64,000 bases of DNA from Annona cherimola (lineage: Eukaryota; Streptophyta; Magnoliopsida; Magnoliales; Annonaceae), in contig CM059973.1 in assembly GCA_030490835.1 (NCBI GenBank), forward strand, positions 83,839,221 through 83,903,220, given 5' to 3'. The notes under the pieces were generated by a model. It did not search any database. It was not told where the DNA came from and worked only from the letters and a program-made list of their open reading frames with translations. Made by a program: the position numbers and the translations under genes. This document shows, piece after piece, positions 25,801 through 38,140 of this stretch. Every line of letters starts with the position of its first letter. Position 1 is the first letter of the stretch.

Positions 25801-28800
25801 TTGCAAAAGGCCTCTGACTTTTTTGAAATTAAAAGTCTCCCCCAATTTTTAGAAATTTCAAAAAGATCTATTTTCAGAAAAATACGGAGATTACGGTAAC
25901 TTCAAAATTTTCAGAAAACTCATCAGAACAGAAGTTGCAACTTTGGTGATAAAGTCTTTGTCCACTAACAGAATGTCATTCTAGTGTGTTAAATTACACT
26001 ATTATTTCTCGGCAAAGTTGAAGAAAGTTCACTGCAAAACTTGATGACGAGTTTTTCTAAATCAGGGAGAATAATGCGGGATGTGAAGATATTTTTGTAA
26101 ATTGGGGTTTAGATTGTTTTAGGATGTCTATTTCTATTTTGGATTTGTTAGAATATTTAGAAGATACTAGAATATCTTAGAATCTGTTTGGAATAAATTT
26201 ATATATTTTAAGTTTACTTAGGTTAGAAGTTTACTTAAAATATGCAATTTCTTTTTCTAAAAGATTGCATCTTCAATAAATGTTGCTAAAATAAGAAGGC
26301 ATGTTCTCCTACAAGTACCACCCTCATAAGCTCTAAGGAGCATCAATGTGAGATTTATAAGGAGTGTTTCTTTGGTTTCTCTTCTACTTATTCTTATCTT
26401 TCCTCCTTATTCTTCTATACTTTCTATCTTTTTTCTTCTCTTCTCATCTATTTAAAGGCTCATTCTTCTATTTTCTTTTGTACCTGTCCTACATCAGGAA
26501 CACAAAAGAAACCATAAAAAGGTAAGGAAAAAAAAAAAGGGGAAAAAAAAAAAAGAAAGAAAGAAAACAAGGAAAGAAAAACAAAAGTAAAGCCTCAGAC
26601 TCCTAACACAAAGCCTCTTAATGAAGAACATTATTGGAATAGTTCAAAGCAAGAGATGAAAAGAAGCATCAAAACTCCTCTTTGTTGATACTCACAGTTT
26701 CTCTCTCGATGAGCTTTTTTTCTAATGCACGTAATTCCTGTTCTTTTACCTCCAGATCCTGTTTCTTCTGAGCAGATTCCTGCACTCGGAAAAAATAATA
26801 ATGCTTAAAGTAGCATATCTCATGCACGGTCATGGGCTGAGCTGTATGTCTTCATCATTAACGATAATAAGCTGCCTTAAAAGCAACATAACTCACCTCC
26901 TCTTCAATAGCTAAAGCTGTTACTCTTTTGTTAATATCATCTTCTAACTTTTCCAAAGTTGAACTAGCCGTCAAAACTGTCTTGTGTTTATCATCAAGAT
27001 GCTTTTCTCTCTCATCAAGAAACATTTCTTTATCATTTATCCTCTTCTCCCTGTAATTTAGTCGTCCCTGGCCCTCAAGAAGCCTCTCTTGACCCTCCTG
27101 CAGTTTCGTCTCCCATTCTTGTAAATCTACACTTTGTTTAACAAGAGACACCGCTTGTTCTTCATGCCTGAGTAAAGTCCAGAAATACTTGTTGGTGAAA
27201 ATGAAAGCAACACTTATGATTTCAACTAATAACTACCCTGAGTTGGAGGACTTTTAAGCCAACCAGCAATTTGCAAATACAATTTGAATTTGAGTAAATA
27301 ATTAGTGGGCAAGGAAAGCAGTGACTGTGAGGCAGGCTATGGATTGTATCCAGATATAGGTTGGCAGGATTTTAAAGCCAATAGTGTGTAATTTGTATTA
27401 GGGACAACAAAGGAAACAAAGCCCAGACTCAACAGGGCACCGTTTCACCACATTTCCACCCACACAGAGTTGAGATGAATAGATGGCTAAAAGTAGGCCA
27501 CAAACATAGTCTCTGGCATTTTTGGTGCAAGACCAGAACTTCCAACATCACCTTGGAGAATAATTTCAGTTATAAGGAAATGAAATTCAATGAAAACTTA
27601 AAACATACTCTGCTTTTATGGATGACCGTTCCTTGTGAAGAAAACTTTCACGAGCCTCCAGTTCACGCAACTTTCTTTCCATCTCTGAATTCTTTCGACT
27701 TGCTTCTGCCATCTTAGCATCAGCAGCATAAAGCTTTCGTTCTGCCTCCAATTTTCTATCTTCAATATCCATAATCGAAGCATGAGCTTCAGCAAATTTC
27801 TTATCAGAAGAAACAACAAGATCTGATGATTTTGCACACTCCTCACGCAAACTCTTTTCAAGCTGTACCAATAAATATTCCAGAAAAAAAAAATTCAGGA
27901 AAGTATATATCAAGCAAACAGCTATAATAACCTCCTTACAGCAAGAAACTACCATCTATAGCTCAATAAAGGCAGAATTTTAACAAAAATGATACTGATC
28001 AAGAAAGTCCTTTCAATCTGGGCACAGATACCACTGCTTAGACTGTTGCACGGAAAGTGACAACAGGTGTATGATCAGTTACAACAGTTTCATGGGAAAT
28101 GGAAAAGGATTTTGGAAATAAAAAGACATTTGAAGAAGGTATTTGTCAAACTGAAATGAATATGTTTTTAGGGGGTTTGGCATCTATAAAAAGAGCTTTG
28201 GGAGATAACTGGAATAATCCAATTAAGCATCAAAAAAGAATACATGTTCTCTCTTTTTTTTTCCTCCATTTCTTCCCAATTCTCCCTTTCTTATTCCCTG
28301 TCTGTGACATGCTATCAAAAACTTAACTGAACAAGAGAAAAATGCTTATTTGATGGAAGAAAGAAATCAAAATACAAATATTTGCCAAGAAAATTTATTA
28401 AGGTACCCATCATGATCATGTTAATTCTCTATAAACTGATTTTTTCAACTTTTTCCTTTATCAAATAAGCCCTAAATGGCAACATTAATATGGTGAGTAG
28501 CAGCAGCTGCTAGTCACCTGTTGAAGGACAATATCTAAGTATTGTTTTGTTAAAAACTTGGAAAGATATAAATATAAGTGAAGCTTACAGAGCATTTAGA
28601 GTTAGTTTAGTGGTTAGGCAACAGCTTGTTTTACTGCCAATAGTTTAAGGATAGGAGAATGGATGCCTTCTCGTCTTGCTCGTGCAAACAAATCTCACCC
28701 TGTTCTAAATACTGGAATATGATATTCCAACGAAGTTTATTTTAATGCCAGAAACTGACACAACCTAGCAACGGAATTCAAATATTCAAGAAGTGTTACA

Positions 28801-31800
28801 TAAAATCATGGGTTTCCGTGAACAGCTATCATGTTGTATGCTAGCTTCTAAAGATGATTGTTGGATTTTGATCGATATTATAAGATTGGATGAGGTTTCA
28901 ATAAATCAAGATTTAAAAAAATCCAATCTACTTGTACGCAATGAAGTTTGTAATGTTGGCCAGATTGACCTGCTAATTGTTGACTCCTGAACCCATCTTC
29001 GACTGAAAAAGCATAAAGAAAATGGAGAAATTACTTCAATTGAATTAATGCAGACTACAATATGCTTTGTGCGTCAAAGATGATAATGTTGAAGGACTCT
29101 GGGCACATCTCTTAGTTACAACTAACCAATAACATGGTCTAAATCTGTAGGATGTTCCTGTGTAAGTGGCCCGTACCTTTCCTCTGCACTTGTCAGAACA
29201 AAATTATTGAGTGGCATTCTGACCCTTGAGACAATCCACCACACTTGGTTCTTTGAACACAGAAGCGAACGTCCCTTTCTGTTAGAAAACCCTATTTGTC
29301 CCCTTTCTTCTTCCTACTTTTAAAGGTGAAGCTGAGGATTTATTATTACTACGATGGTGGTGGTCGTGGTGCCTGCATTGTTTCACACAGTTCCCACCTG
29401 AATGAAGCATTGAAGCATAACAGGTAGTTTTCCAGCATAGCTTATAAAGGTAGCCTTTTGGGTGCCAGGAAACAATTCCTTCAATTTTATATTTTTTGCA
29501 TTCTTTTTTCCCCTGAAACTTTACACTTTTCATCATGTATTTTTCAAATCCACAACTCTCATTTCCAACATTTCTTCCTCTTGTTAGACAATACATACTC
29601 ATTTTTAAATTAAAAATATTTCCTATATGATTGCAGCTAGTCTGAGAACAACATGAGTTCTCCTCTCAAAGGTGGCCTAATGACCTTGTTTCTCTGTAGG
29701 GTCTTGATTGTAATCAATTATCACAAAGGCCTATCTCCCTGCCAAGTCAATAGATCCATAAGACCTCAATACTAAGTAAAAAATGATTGGAACTTTATGG
29801 TAAGACTTCTTGATAGGCAGCCTCAATAAGGTTGGCTATCCTACTACATATACATGACAAAAGAAAACCTTTAATAAAAGGACGAGAAAATCCTAAGTGT
29901 AATACATCAGAAAATCAAGGAACATGACAGGCTTTCAAACCATCAAAATTATAGAAAGTTGATCAAAACGAATTTCTGAAATCCACTCTCTTATTTTCTA
30001 ACAAATTTCTGACTAAGAGACCCTGGAGGTTGTGTAAAGCAGCAGCTGAAAAGGAGGAAGGAAGATATTCTGCTTCTGGTGCTCTGATGGTCACACAAAT
30101 GTGCACATGCAACCAAGTTTTTTGCGATCTAAACTGCTTAAAATATCTGTCCAACTGTCTATGTTTGCCAAAAAAAAAAGAAAAAAAAAAAGAGGTTATT
30201 ACTATATATGCCAAATTGATTAATATGTAGGGCTGAAACTTAAGTCATCCATAGATTGGGTTTCGCTTCTATATTAGCATTATTCTAGGTATAAAATGTG
30301 TGCTTATATTGAAGTCTTCCATTAAAAAATTCGATTAAATTTTGTCTACGTGATTTGGTCATTAGAGTTGTGGATACTAAATTTAACATACAATCTTAAA
30401 AATTATGAATATCAAAATTTATTGAGATCTGTAGCATCATAAATATATAATATGAATATCAAAATTTATTGATAAATTGATATTTATGACCTCACAAATA
30501 TATAGTACTGACGTCACCAGTCCAAACCAGTTAGAAACAAACCACTCCCCTTACTGATTCGGTTTTGACAACATTGATCATTTCCCCAAGTGTCTTCAAT
30601 GACATGGATTTAAACTGCCTATTTCTGCACAGAACTTTTTCTGATTGTAATTCCACTGAAAGTATTAATTTCTTCTAATTTAGATTTATTCATTTGCATA
30701 CATTTAGATGAAATGGTAGTAAGTTTGTGCTTGAATTGACCATGCATGGACAAATTGAGTAAGGCTAAGGTCTCCAATCTCTTCATGTGTTACAGGTTTG
30801 TGTCAGAGTCTCAGATTATAACAAAAAATTTGACCCTACTTAAAACCTACTCTGGGAAATTGCTAGTCCTAGGCATACAATTCCTGGAGGGGGAGAGAGA
30901 CAGAGAGAGAGAGAGAGAGAGTTTCCTGGAAAAAAAAAAAAAGAAGAAAGGGATGGCAGAAGTGACGGAAAGCAATATTCACAGTGCTTCTTGTTATGCG
31001 GGTTGTGTTGTGTTCATGTTTCTATAGTGTTGCATAGAACAAGAAGAGGAAACAAAAAGAAAAGAATAACATACATCAGCAGCATGCTGCTTCTCCACAC
31101 CCAATGCCTTCCTTAAATTCTCTTCTCGCTTTTCAACTTCAGATATGGAAATAAGATGAGCAGCTTGTTCCCGTTTGAGCATCTCCTCTGCCTCTGCTAA
31201 CAATTGACTGAGATCCTCAAATTTAGAGGCCCACTCTTTCTTCTCAATTAAGAGAAGGCCCATCGTGTATTGATATTCATGCAACTGTCAAAATACCAAT
31301 CCAATAGCTTAGCAAACATATAATTAGACTTAAAAGAAAAGAAACTCCCCCAAAGTTCAGAAAAATAGTTTTCCTTAATTTCTATTTTTGGTACTGGAAT
31401 TTGGAAGCAGAAACACTTGCATGATGAGGATGATAGCAATTGCTCATGATGTCATAATGAAGTTGCTTTTTTTTTCCCCTTTTAGTTTATAGCCACTATC
31501 TCACCATGTGATTGATGTTTGACAATATAAGCAACTTTAATTAGCAAATTTCAATTTCTCTTAGTGTATTTATTGTTTGTATAGAGTGACTCAAAGTTTT
31601 GAGTTTTGACAATCTGTAACAATAGATCTAATACATAACTATTTCAGAATATTCTATGGCATCAACAACATGGTTTTTATAAATGGAAAACTAACATCTT
31701 TATTGGCGGATCCATGCAAGCATACATTTTAAAATGTTTCACAAGGATCAGGAAGAAAACAGGATAAAGAATGGAACAGCCAGCCCACAAGAGTACTTCG

Positions 31801-32841
31801 TGATATTCAGCAGTTATCTCATTAAAAAGACATTAAGAAGAAAACGGAGGTAAAATTCCCTTCAAGACCAACATAACATCAGTAACAAAAGACCTTGAAT
31901 GATTATTGTAACTGCTTTTCAATAAGCAGAATCATCATGCTCAAGGACTCTTGATGCTTGAAATTCAAGTATATGCATTATGCCATGAGGTTCAAAACCT
32001 GAATCTATACTCCTAGTGCAGTGATACACCTAATCAGAGAATAAATTTCAGGCACTTGCATTTCAACCTTCAATTCACAAATTTATACAAGCATCCGAAT
32101 AACCAAGAAAGAGAGAGTACCCAATGCATGAGGCTCCCACTCGAGCAGGGTCTGGGAGAAGTGAGATGGACACAGCCTTTCCTCCATGTTTTTGACGAGG
32201 CTGTTTCCATTACTCGACCCATGCCACCAAGTATGCGGATTAAGGGGCTTAATGTAATGACGGGAGAGATTGTCCCAAACGAGCTTTAGGCGCCAGGGCA
32301 AATGTAAACGTTAACTCCTCTCAATAACAAGCAGTCACTTAAACATGTGAAAATATGAAGCATCCATTTCAATTTTCTACTAAAATTGATTCAGATTGAA
32401 AACAGAAAAAAACTGTTGAACAGAGAACAACATTCCTTCGTTTACAATCCACCAATCCCAAAAATCACTTCCTTCATAACAACAACAATGTGAAACTAAA
32501 AGAAAAGAGAAATTCACTCCTCTGACCTCGCGCTCAAGCTTTGAAATCCTATCCACAAGCGCCTCTCTGTCTCTCTTTTCCAACGTCGACTCGTCCAGTA
32601 AACCCGCTTCCCGGAACCGCTGCCATAACTCCGAACCGCTGCCACCGTCAACAGAAGCCCCGCCATTTTCTCCCAAAGAAGCTGCAGGCGGCGGCGATTT
32701 CGGCAGCCCGCCTTCCATGGCAACCCCCTTTCGTTTCTCACTCCTTGTGCTCAACGCACCAAGGCCGGCAACAGTTCGCTGCGCATCCCGCGGCGAGATT
32801 GCCCAGCCTGCTAACCCCTTCCGTTGCTGAGGTGTGAACAT
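19803..32841 (-). CDS. CRWN: nuclear matrix constituent protein 1-like (NMCP/CRWN, CRWN2/3 type), plant nuclear lamina
   Basis: Eight exons on the minus strand: 32841-32527, 31284-31075, 27862-27609, 27167-26897, 26779-26696, 23214-21173, 20768-20567, 20033-19803. All junctions are GT-AG and all phases agree, giving 1202 aa. CRWN proteins are lamin-like coiled-coil proteins at the nuclear periphery that set nuclear size and shape. The start (MFTPQQR...), the [21 protein letters not shown] segment and the [15 protein letters not shown] block are the family's N-terminal signatures and point to the CRWN2/3 rather than CRWN1 branch. A long Glu/Lys/Arg coiled coil spans about residues 80-780. Near residue 825 lies the conserved [10 protein letters not shown] block, near 957 a basic [14 protein letters not shown] block (probable nuclear signal), and about 1050 an ERRYNFRR motif. 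The tail is acidic (EEEEEEEET) and ends KKVLRFFMT, a variant of the family's C-terminal motif. Intron 2 is 3.2 kb; intron 5 (3.5 kb) carries an LTR element. Confidence 0.93.
23864..23926. repeat. GT/GC then GA microsatellite in CRWN intron 5
   Basis: Alternating GTGCGTGC/GTGT units followed by GAGAGAGAG. Intronic. Confidence 0.85.
24910..25335 (+). repeat. 5' LTR of the intronic TRIM-like element
   Basis: Starts TG, ends CA; aligns along its length with 26075-26496, with several small indels. Confidence 0.7.
26075..26496 (+). repeat. 3' LTR of the intronic TRIM-like element
   Basis: Starts TGCGGGATGTGAAG and ends TACATCA; preceded by a purine-rich tract. Confidence 0.7.
30889..30920. repeat. 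(GA)n microsatellite in CRWN intron 2
   Basis: GGGGGAGAGAGACAGAGAGAG-type run. Confidence 0.9.
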
Positions 32842-33388
32842 CCCGAATTCAAGAACTCGGATTCCCCTCCGATGCCGGGTCGAAAAATCCGAATTCCCTC
32901 GAACCCCCGGCCGGGCGGTAGAGAGTCATGAAACCCCAGACGTGGGTCGTGAATAGAAATTCGGGGAATTTTAGAGACAAGTGAGGAACAAGAAAAGAAA
33001 CGGACGTGAAAGGATTATAGCTTCTAGAGAGGAAAATAGTCTGGAGTCCGAAGGAAAGAGAGTCATGCGACTCGTGCCTCCGCCCTTTCTCCTTTTGGCA
33101 ATGGCCGACAGCGAGTGGGTGTGTAACTTGGGGCGCGTGCGCCCATTGGGCCCCTTCTCATGGGGAATACTTGACGGTTTAACGGAAATTGGAACTTTCC
33201 GAAATTTGGAACTTGCCGAAACTGGAATACGGGGTGGGATTTGGGAGCAGAAAATAAAATATTTTAAAATTTATAAAATTGTTATAAAATGATAAAAATA
33301 AAGTTAGAATCAATAGGTTTGTAGGTGATAAAAAATAATTGAAATACATAAATCAAAATGAAAAAAATATGATAATTGGTTGATTAAT
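32842..33388 (-). promoter_or_regulatory. CRWN upstream region, 5' leader and proximal promoter
   Basis: Only about 550 bp separate the CRWN start codon from the retrotransposon insertion. The first 350 bp are GC-balanced with no in-frame upstream extension; 33240-33380 is AT-rich and resembles half of an F1 repeat. No clear TATA box. Any further promoter elements would have been displaced by about 6.8 kb by the insertion. Confidence 0.4.
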
Positions 33389-33393
33389 GATAG
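33389..33393. repeat. 5-bp target site duplication (left) of the LTR retrotransposon
   Basis: GATAG, identical to 40158-40162. Confidence 0.9.
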
Positions 33394-34570
33394 TGTAGCA
33401 CCCGCCGTGAGCGCTACGATGGGCTCGGAATGGTTTCCCGAGCCTTGAAAATGTGGATCGTGTTGAAAAGCAACGTGGGCTTAGATTTCCTGCATTCACA
33501 TGGGGTAAAACGCATTAGGCTTCATATCTTTTAGGAAAGTTGGCGTGTGGGTATTTTCTCGTGATTTCGGCAGCATAACGGCTAAGACGGGGCTTTCCGT
33601 ACACGGGTCAAGTCACAAATCCGGCAGCATAACAGCAGCGTATTATGCTGGGATCCGTGGACCCGCGTGCACCCACCTTGCCGGGGCGTTAACTCAAACA
33701 CGCACACACAAAAATAAAGAAAAACGGAGTCGCCACTGATCTTTAAAGGGAGATCAGACCCTGTTTAAAGAAATAAGGCACTAATAATACAGAGATCGGG
33801 TTCCGGCCTACGGATTGAAGCAAATATGGAGAAATCTGCCAACCCGAGGCGGTTTACACGGCGTGAAAGGGGGTAAAATGAAAGATTTGAGAGAATGGGA
33901 GAGATGGAAAGGGGGCATGGAGGAGGGAGCGTGGCTTGGAGAGCGTGAAAAGCCAGGACGCCGGGGTGTTGCTGCAGACTCCCGTCCTCCCCTTGGGATG
34001 CCTCTCTTCAAGTCCCCTCAAATGAGAGGGGGTGCTCTCCTTTTATAGATGTAGGAGTGGGCTTTGGGCTCTCTTGAGGTCATGGACTTAGTCCATGGAC
34101 TTGGGCTTGAGTGGGATCATGGGCTTGGTCTTGAGTTTGGGTAATGGGCTTTGGGCTTGAGTTGATAGCATGGGTTTGAGCTTGGTTGAGAGGTGTTGGA
34201 CTTGGTCCATGAGCTTGAGTTTGGCGGGCTCCTTCCATAGTGGGCTGGAACTAAGTGGGCTAGAGCTTGGCTAAGCCTGTTGTTTTGGGCGGGCCGTTGT
34301 AGAGGCCCAAAATTGTAGAGAAGCCTACTTCTGAGGCTTGGTGGGCTGCATTGTGGAGCTCGTTGAGGTGGCCTGTAGGAGCTTCGCTCGTGTGGGTCGG
34401 ATCTGGTTTGTTGAAAAGCCTGCTTCGAGGCTTGGTGGAGCTTCGCTCCGTGGGCTGTGTTTGGAAGGGTCTGCTTAGCTTGCTTGAACCTCCTTTTGCC
34501 TTGAATTTGTTTGAGTTTGGGACTTTTTTCCATTTTTTCCATTTTTGGGCCCAAAGGTGGGGTGTCAACA
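33394..34570 (-). repeat. 3' LTR of the gag-only retrotransposon (left in the window)
   Basis: 1177 bp, bounded by TG...CA. Nearly identical to 38898-40157 except for a tandem duplication present only in the other copy. Confidence 0.92.
34039..34047 (-). promoter_or_regulatory. TATA box in the 3' LTR
   Basis: Minus strand reads CTATAAAAGGAGAGCACCCC; a good plant TATA box in the orientation of the element. The same site is at 39543-39551 in the 5' LTR. A transcript started here would run away from gag towards the CRWN promoter side. Confidence 0.6.
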
Positions 34571-34586
34571 GTTGCCCCCCTTTGCC
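34571..34586 (-). other. polypurine tract
   Basis: Minus strand GGCAAAGGGGGGCAAC immediately precedes the 3' LTR, the expected position for plus-strand priming. Confidence 0.8.
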
Positions 34587-35598
34587 AGAGGCGTCTTGAC
34601 GGTGAATGGAAAAGTACTGGACACCTCTTTTGGCATTGACATGAACACTTCTCTCTTTTTTTTCTTTCTTCTTTTTTTTGTTTTTGTTTTTTTGTTTTTT
34701 GGGGTCACTTCGTAATTTCTGCAAACTCATGAAGTTTCTTCTGGGAGAGTGGTCCTTTTTGAAATTTTATGGACTTGCTAGCTTGTTTTGCACTAGTCTT
34801 GAGTCCAGATGATTTCGCAATTCCTGTAGATGACGGGGAGCTTTCTGCAATTTTACCAAATTTTAGGGTCTTCGATGGGGGCCCTATTCTCCTGTTTTCT
34901 CTTTTCTCCTTTCTCGCTGCCGCCGTCGCTCTTCTCGTTCGGTCGCCGCTGCCGCCGATTTTCGGCTCGTCTTCTCCGGCACTAGCTGGTGTTGCCGGTG
35001 GCGTGCATTGAAGACTTTTCTTCATCTTTTCTTCCTTTTTGGCCAACTTGTACTTTTGTAAATCTTGAATGCTTGTATGCCCCATATTTTGAATGTAAAG
35101 CCGTGTGAATACCGGCTCATTTTTTTTTGGAGGATGTGTCTATATGATTTGTTGCCTTTGCGGGGTATAGATCTTGTAAAATTCTTCTTCTTGACGTCCC
35201 TTATAATGCTTTGACCATTTGTAGGCCGTAAGCCATTAGAAATTCTGCATAAAGGCTGTTGTGCGTCCATTATATACATAGACCTAAAAACTTTTCAGGT
35301 CAGTCAGCGTCCTCCATGATTTCCGCGATTTTCCTGCTGAAATCCGGATTTTGCGGGATTTCTTCGTACCCCCCGGATCTTGCGCTGCCAAAGCCGTGAT
35401 TCACGCTGCCAAAATCGTACTTTTCAGATTTTGTACGATTTTGTCCGTACTTTCAAGATTTTGCATGTTTTTTGGATTTTCTCATCCGTCCGGCTCAAAA
35501 TTTCTTCCCCATATTTTCTGCACTTGTCCTTCAAGGCTACTGGGTTGCTACGGATGTCTAGAAGTTTGCCTTGCGAGCGGCGCTGTGGAACCATTTCC
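34587..35598 (-). other. internal 3' untranslated region of the retrotransposon
   Basis: No polymerase genes. Between about 34860 and 35010 is a GC-rich patch with CGCC/CGT repeats unlike its surroundings, open on both strands (a basic, Lys/Arg/Ser-rich frame on the minus strand at 34705-35085). I recognise no protein; it could be part of the element's untranslated region or captured host sequence. Confidence 0.4.
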
Positions 35599-37685
35599 TC
35601 ATGTAGCTTTGCCTCTCGGGTCCCAAACTTCGTTTGATGTAGGATTGAACATGATATAAAAGTAATTTGTGTCATTTCTCTTTAGAACCACATGCCCCCA
35701 TGCTTCGGAATGATGTAGATGCATTTTCCTCCACCTTTTTCTCTTCAGCCCTCGTTTGTAATTTTTTCTTTGTAGCTTGAACTTAATGCTCTTCTGGCAT
35801 GCGGCTTTGGTAGGCTGTCCCCATGCTTCTCTGGCATGCCCCCAGTTTTTTATTTTTTGTGCGCTTTTTTCTCCTTGTGAAATATTGTCTTCACCGGTTG
35901 TTGGCATTTTTCCTGCCAAGCTTGATGGAAAGACTGTGTGGTAGCCATTTTGAACTATCCCTTGTGGATGTGTTGACGAAGATGTATTTATGGCGGTGAG
36001 TTGATGGATGATGGTTGTATGCCCTGCGCATTTTGCGGCTTCCGGGGCTAACCTTATTGGTTGTTCGACTTCGTCGACATTGCCTATATTGATGACGGTT
36101 TGTTGAGGCTGTTTAGACGCCTCTGCTTGATTGTCTGTGTGAGGGATAACTTCATTTGTGACTTGTAGATGGTCTTTTCCATTTGGCTTTTCTTGTGCAG
36201 GAATTTCTTGAGATTTGTGCTCCTTGGCTAGTGTTTCCTCTTTTGAGGTGCTTGTCTGCTTTATCGATAAGATTAATATTTCACCTTTCGTGGCCGGGCA
36301 TGATTGTGTAGAAGATGATGACAATGACTGCTTTAGAGGAATGCTAGGAGTAGAGGTGTAAGGAGCTTTGGGGTTCTCTTCTGCATTTCTAGACTGTGGG
36401 TATGTTGGTTGGCTAACTAGGATGCAGATATTTTCTGGGGAGAAGTGAGGCAAAGTAGGTTGGCTTGCTATCTTGGGATGAGCTTCCGGGTTTGTAGAAA
36501 AAGTATTTGAGGATGTTCTTTGGACAATAGGAGGTTTGTGCAATATAGGATTCTCTTGCGTAGGCATGACAGATTTTCCCACTAAAATGACGGGCTCAAC
36601 ACATCTTTTTTGAAGGACAACGGAGTTGGCATTTCGGCCTTGTAAAATGATAGGAGCGTTATGGGGTCGGGCTTTTGTTATGAAAATAGAAGGGTCGAAG
36701 GTTTTGGCATTACCCTTCATAAAATTGACTTCCATGCCAATGTCCGCTATATGAGGTGTCTGGCTTACTTGTTCAAGAAGAATTGCATTTCCTTGCTGTG
36801 GCCATGGGGAGATGGTGTCATGTCTGATTCCCGCCTCCACTTGGTCCCGGCTTGGAGGAGTTGAGTGAAGTTGTCATATGGGTGAGAGATGAGGTAGCCC
36901 GAGATGCTCGGGTGTGTTGAGTTGATGATGATGGAGATTTGCTCGTCCAACGGCAACGGGCTTTTCATCTTCGCCGCCAAGGCACGCCATCTAGCCACGT
37001 ACTCTGAGAACGTTTCATCCTCTTCTTGCTTGAGTGCTTCGAGATCGGCCCTTTTGGGAGCCGTATTTAGCATATATGAAAAGCGGTCCATGAAGGCTAA
37101 GGAGAGTTGTTCCCATGTTTTAATTTGCTTGCAGTCGAGCGACGTATACCATTCAAGGGCGTCTCCTCTCAAGCTATGTTGGAATAGCATGACCAAAATT
37201 TCCTCCTTTTTTACCAAAGGGTATAAAATACTGCAAAAGGCTTTGATATGAGCATGTGGGCATGAGTTTCCTTCATAGGTAGGGAGGGTTGACATTTTGA
37301 AATTTTTAGGTAGTTGTGCATTTGGAAATGGGCATAAGTCTTCAATTTTTACCAAATGAAAGTCCTCCTCTTGTTGTCGGTCAATTTTTCTTTGTAACTC
37401 TTGGAGTTGACTTTGAAATTGTATCTTGACCTCTTCTATTTCGCCTTGCACTTTCGCTAGGCCATGTGATCTTTGAACTGGGATGGATTGTGAGCTCAAA
37501 CTCGTTGTTTGTTGATATTGTTATGAAGAGGATGACGCTTGATGTTGTTGTTTTGCCATTGATTGACGTTGCTCTATTATTTTGTAGAGCATGTCCTCCA
37601 TCCGTTGCATTCGTTGCATCATCCGATCACATTTTTCAAATGGGAATGCAGTATTTTCCTTTGAAAGATGATTTGTCGGCTCCAT
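35599..37685 (-). pseudogene. gag: retrotransposon gag, interrupted by one stop and one frameshift
   Basis: The frame opens at an ATG at 37685 (MEPTNHLSKEN...). After a Gln-rich coiled segment there is an in-frame TAA at 37521-37523, apparently from a CAA codon. The next part carries the retrotransposon Gag core (roughly 37300-36850) with the typical blocks YEGNSCPHAHIKAFCS, LRGDALEWYTSL and W..L..AFMDRFSY, and a Glu-rich ALKQEEDETFSEYVARWR block. Near 36842 one base is missing, and the frame continues at VEAGIR..., giving a further 413 codons to 35599. That second part is Ser/Thr/Pro/Gln-rich and then basic (KLQRKNYKRGLKRKRWRK), with no CCHC zinc knuckle or aspartic protease motif that I can see. 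Gag would form the particle that packages the RNA; here a helper element must supply everything else. Confidence 0.8.
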
Positions 37686-37939
37686 GTATGCGATCTTCAC
37701 TCTTTTTTTTTGCTTTTTCTTTTAACCTTTTTTTTTTGCTCTCTTTTTTTTAACTCTTTTTTTTGCTCTTTTTTTTTTAACCTTTTTTTTTTTAAGTAGA
37801 AAGTCAAAGTAAAATTACGGAAACATGATATGATGCCCCCCGGTTCAGAACCAAGGGTAGAAAGGTTGATTAATCATCTTCGAACTTGAAAAGCCATTGC
37901 TAGCTTACTGTCGCGTCGCCGTGATGCCTCTGGACGTTG

Positions 37940-38140
37940 CTGGACCTTTATGTCATGTCAGTGCCTTTTGTCACATCAATGGTTATTTCAGCGCCTTTAT
38001 GTCATGTCAATTGTCTTGTCAACATACTTCTTGGGTCAATAGTTGACTTCTAGGCATGTAAGCTTTATGTCACATCAATGGTCTTGTCAGCACCTTTATG
38101 TCATGTCAATTGTCTTGTCAGCGCTTTTCAGCACCTGTCG
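37940..38140. repeat. irregular tandem repeats within the retrotransposon leader
   Basis: Repeated CCTTTATGTCA.GTCAAT and .GTCTTGTCAGC.C units of about 30-60 bp. Confidence 0.6.

Larger units (their letters stand above)
24910..26496 (+). mobile_element. small non-autonomous LTR retrotransposon (TRIM-like) in CRWN intron 5
   Basis: Two direct repeats of about 425 bp, 24910-25335 and 26075-26496, begin TGC.GGA..TGAAGATATTTTT and end CTACATCA. Immediately after the first lies a sequence resembling a degenerate initiator-Met tRNA primer site (TTAGTACCAAAGC, compare TGGTATCAGAGC). Just before the second is a purine tract (CAGGGAGAATAA). The 739-bp interior has no reverse transcriptase, gag or integrase. 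It lies antisense to the CRWN gene. Clean 5-bp target duplications were not found, so it is old. Confidence 0.7.

Noticed and set aside
33545..34048. Short identical frames in both LTRs (also at 39049-39552)
   Set aside because: They are duplicated only because the LTRs are copies; LTRs of this type are non-coding.
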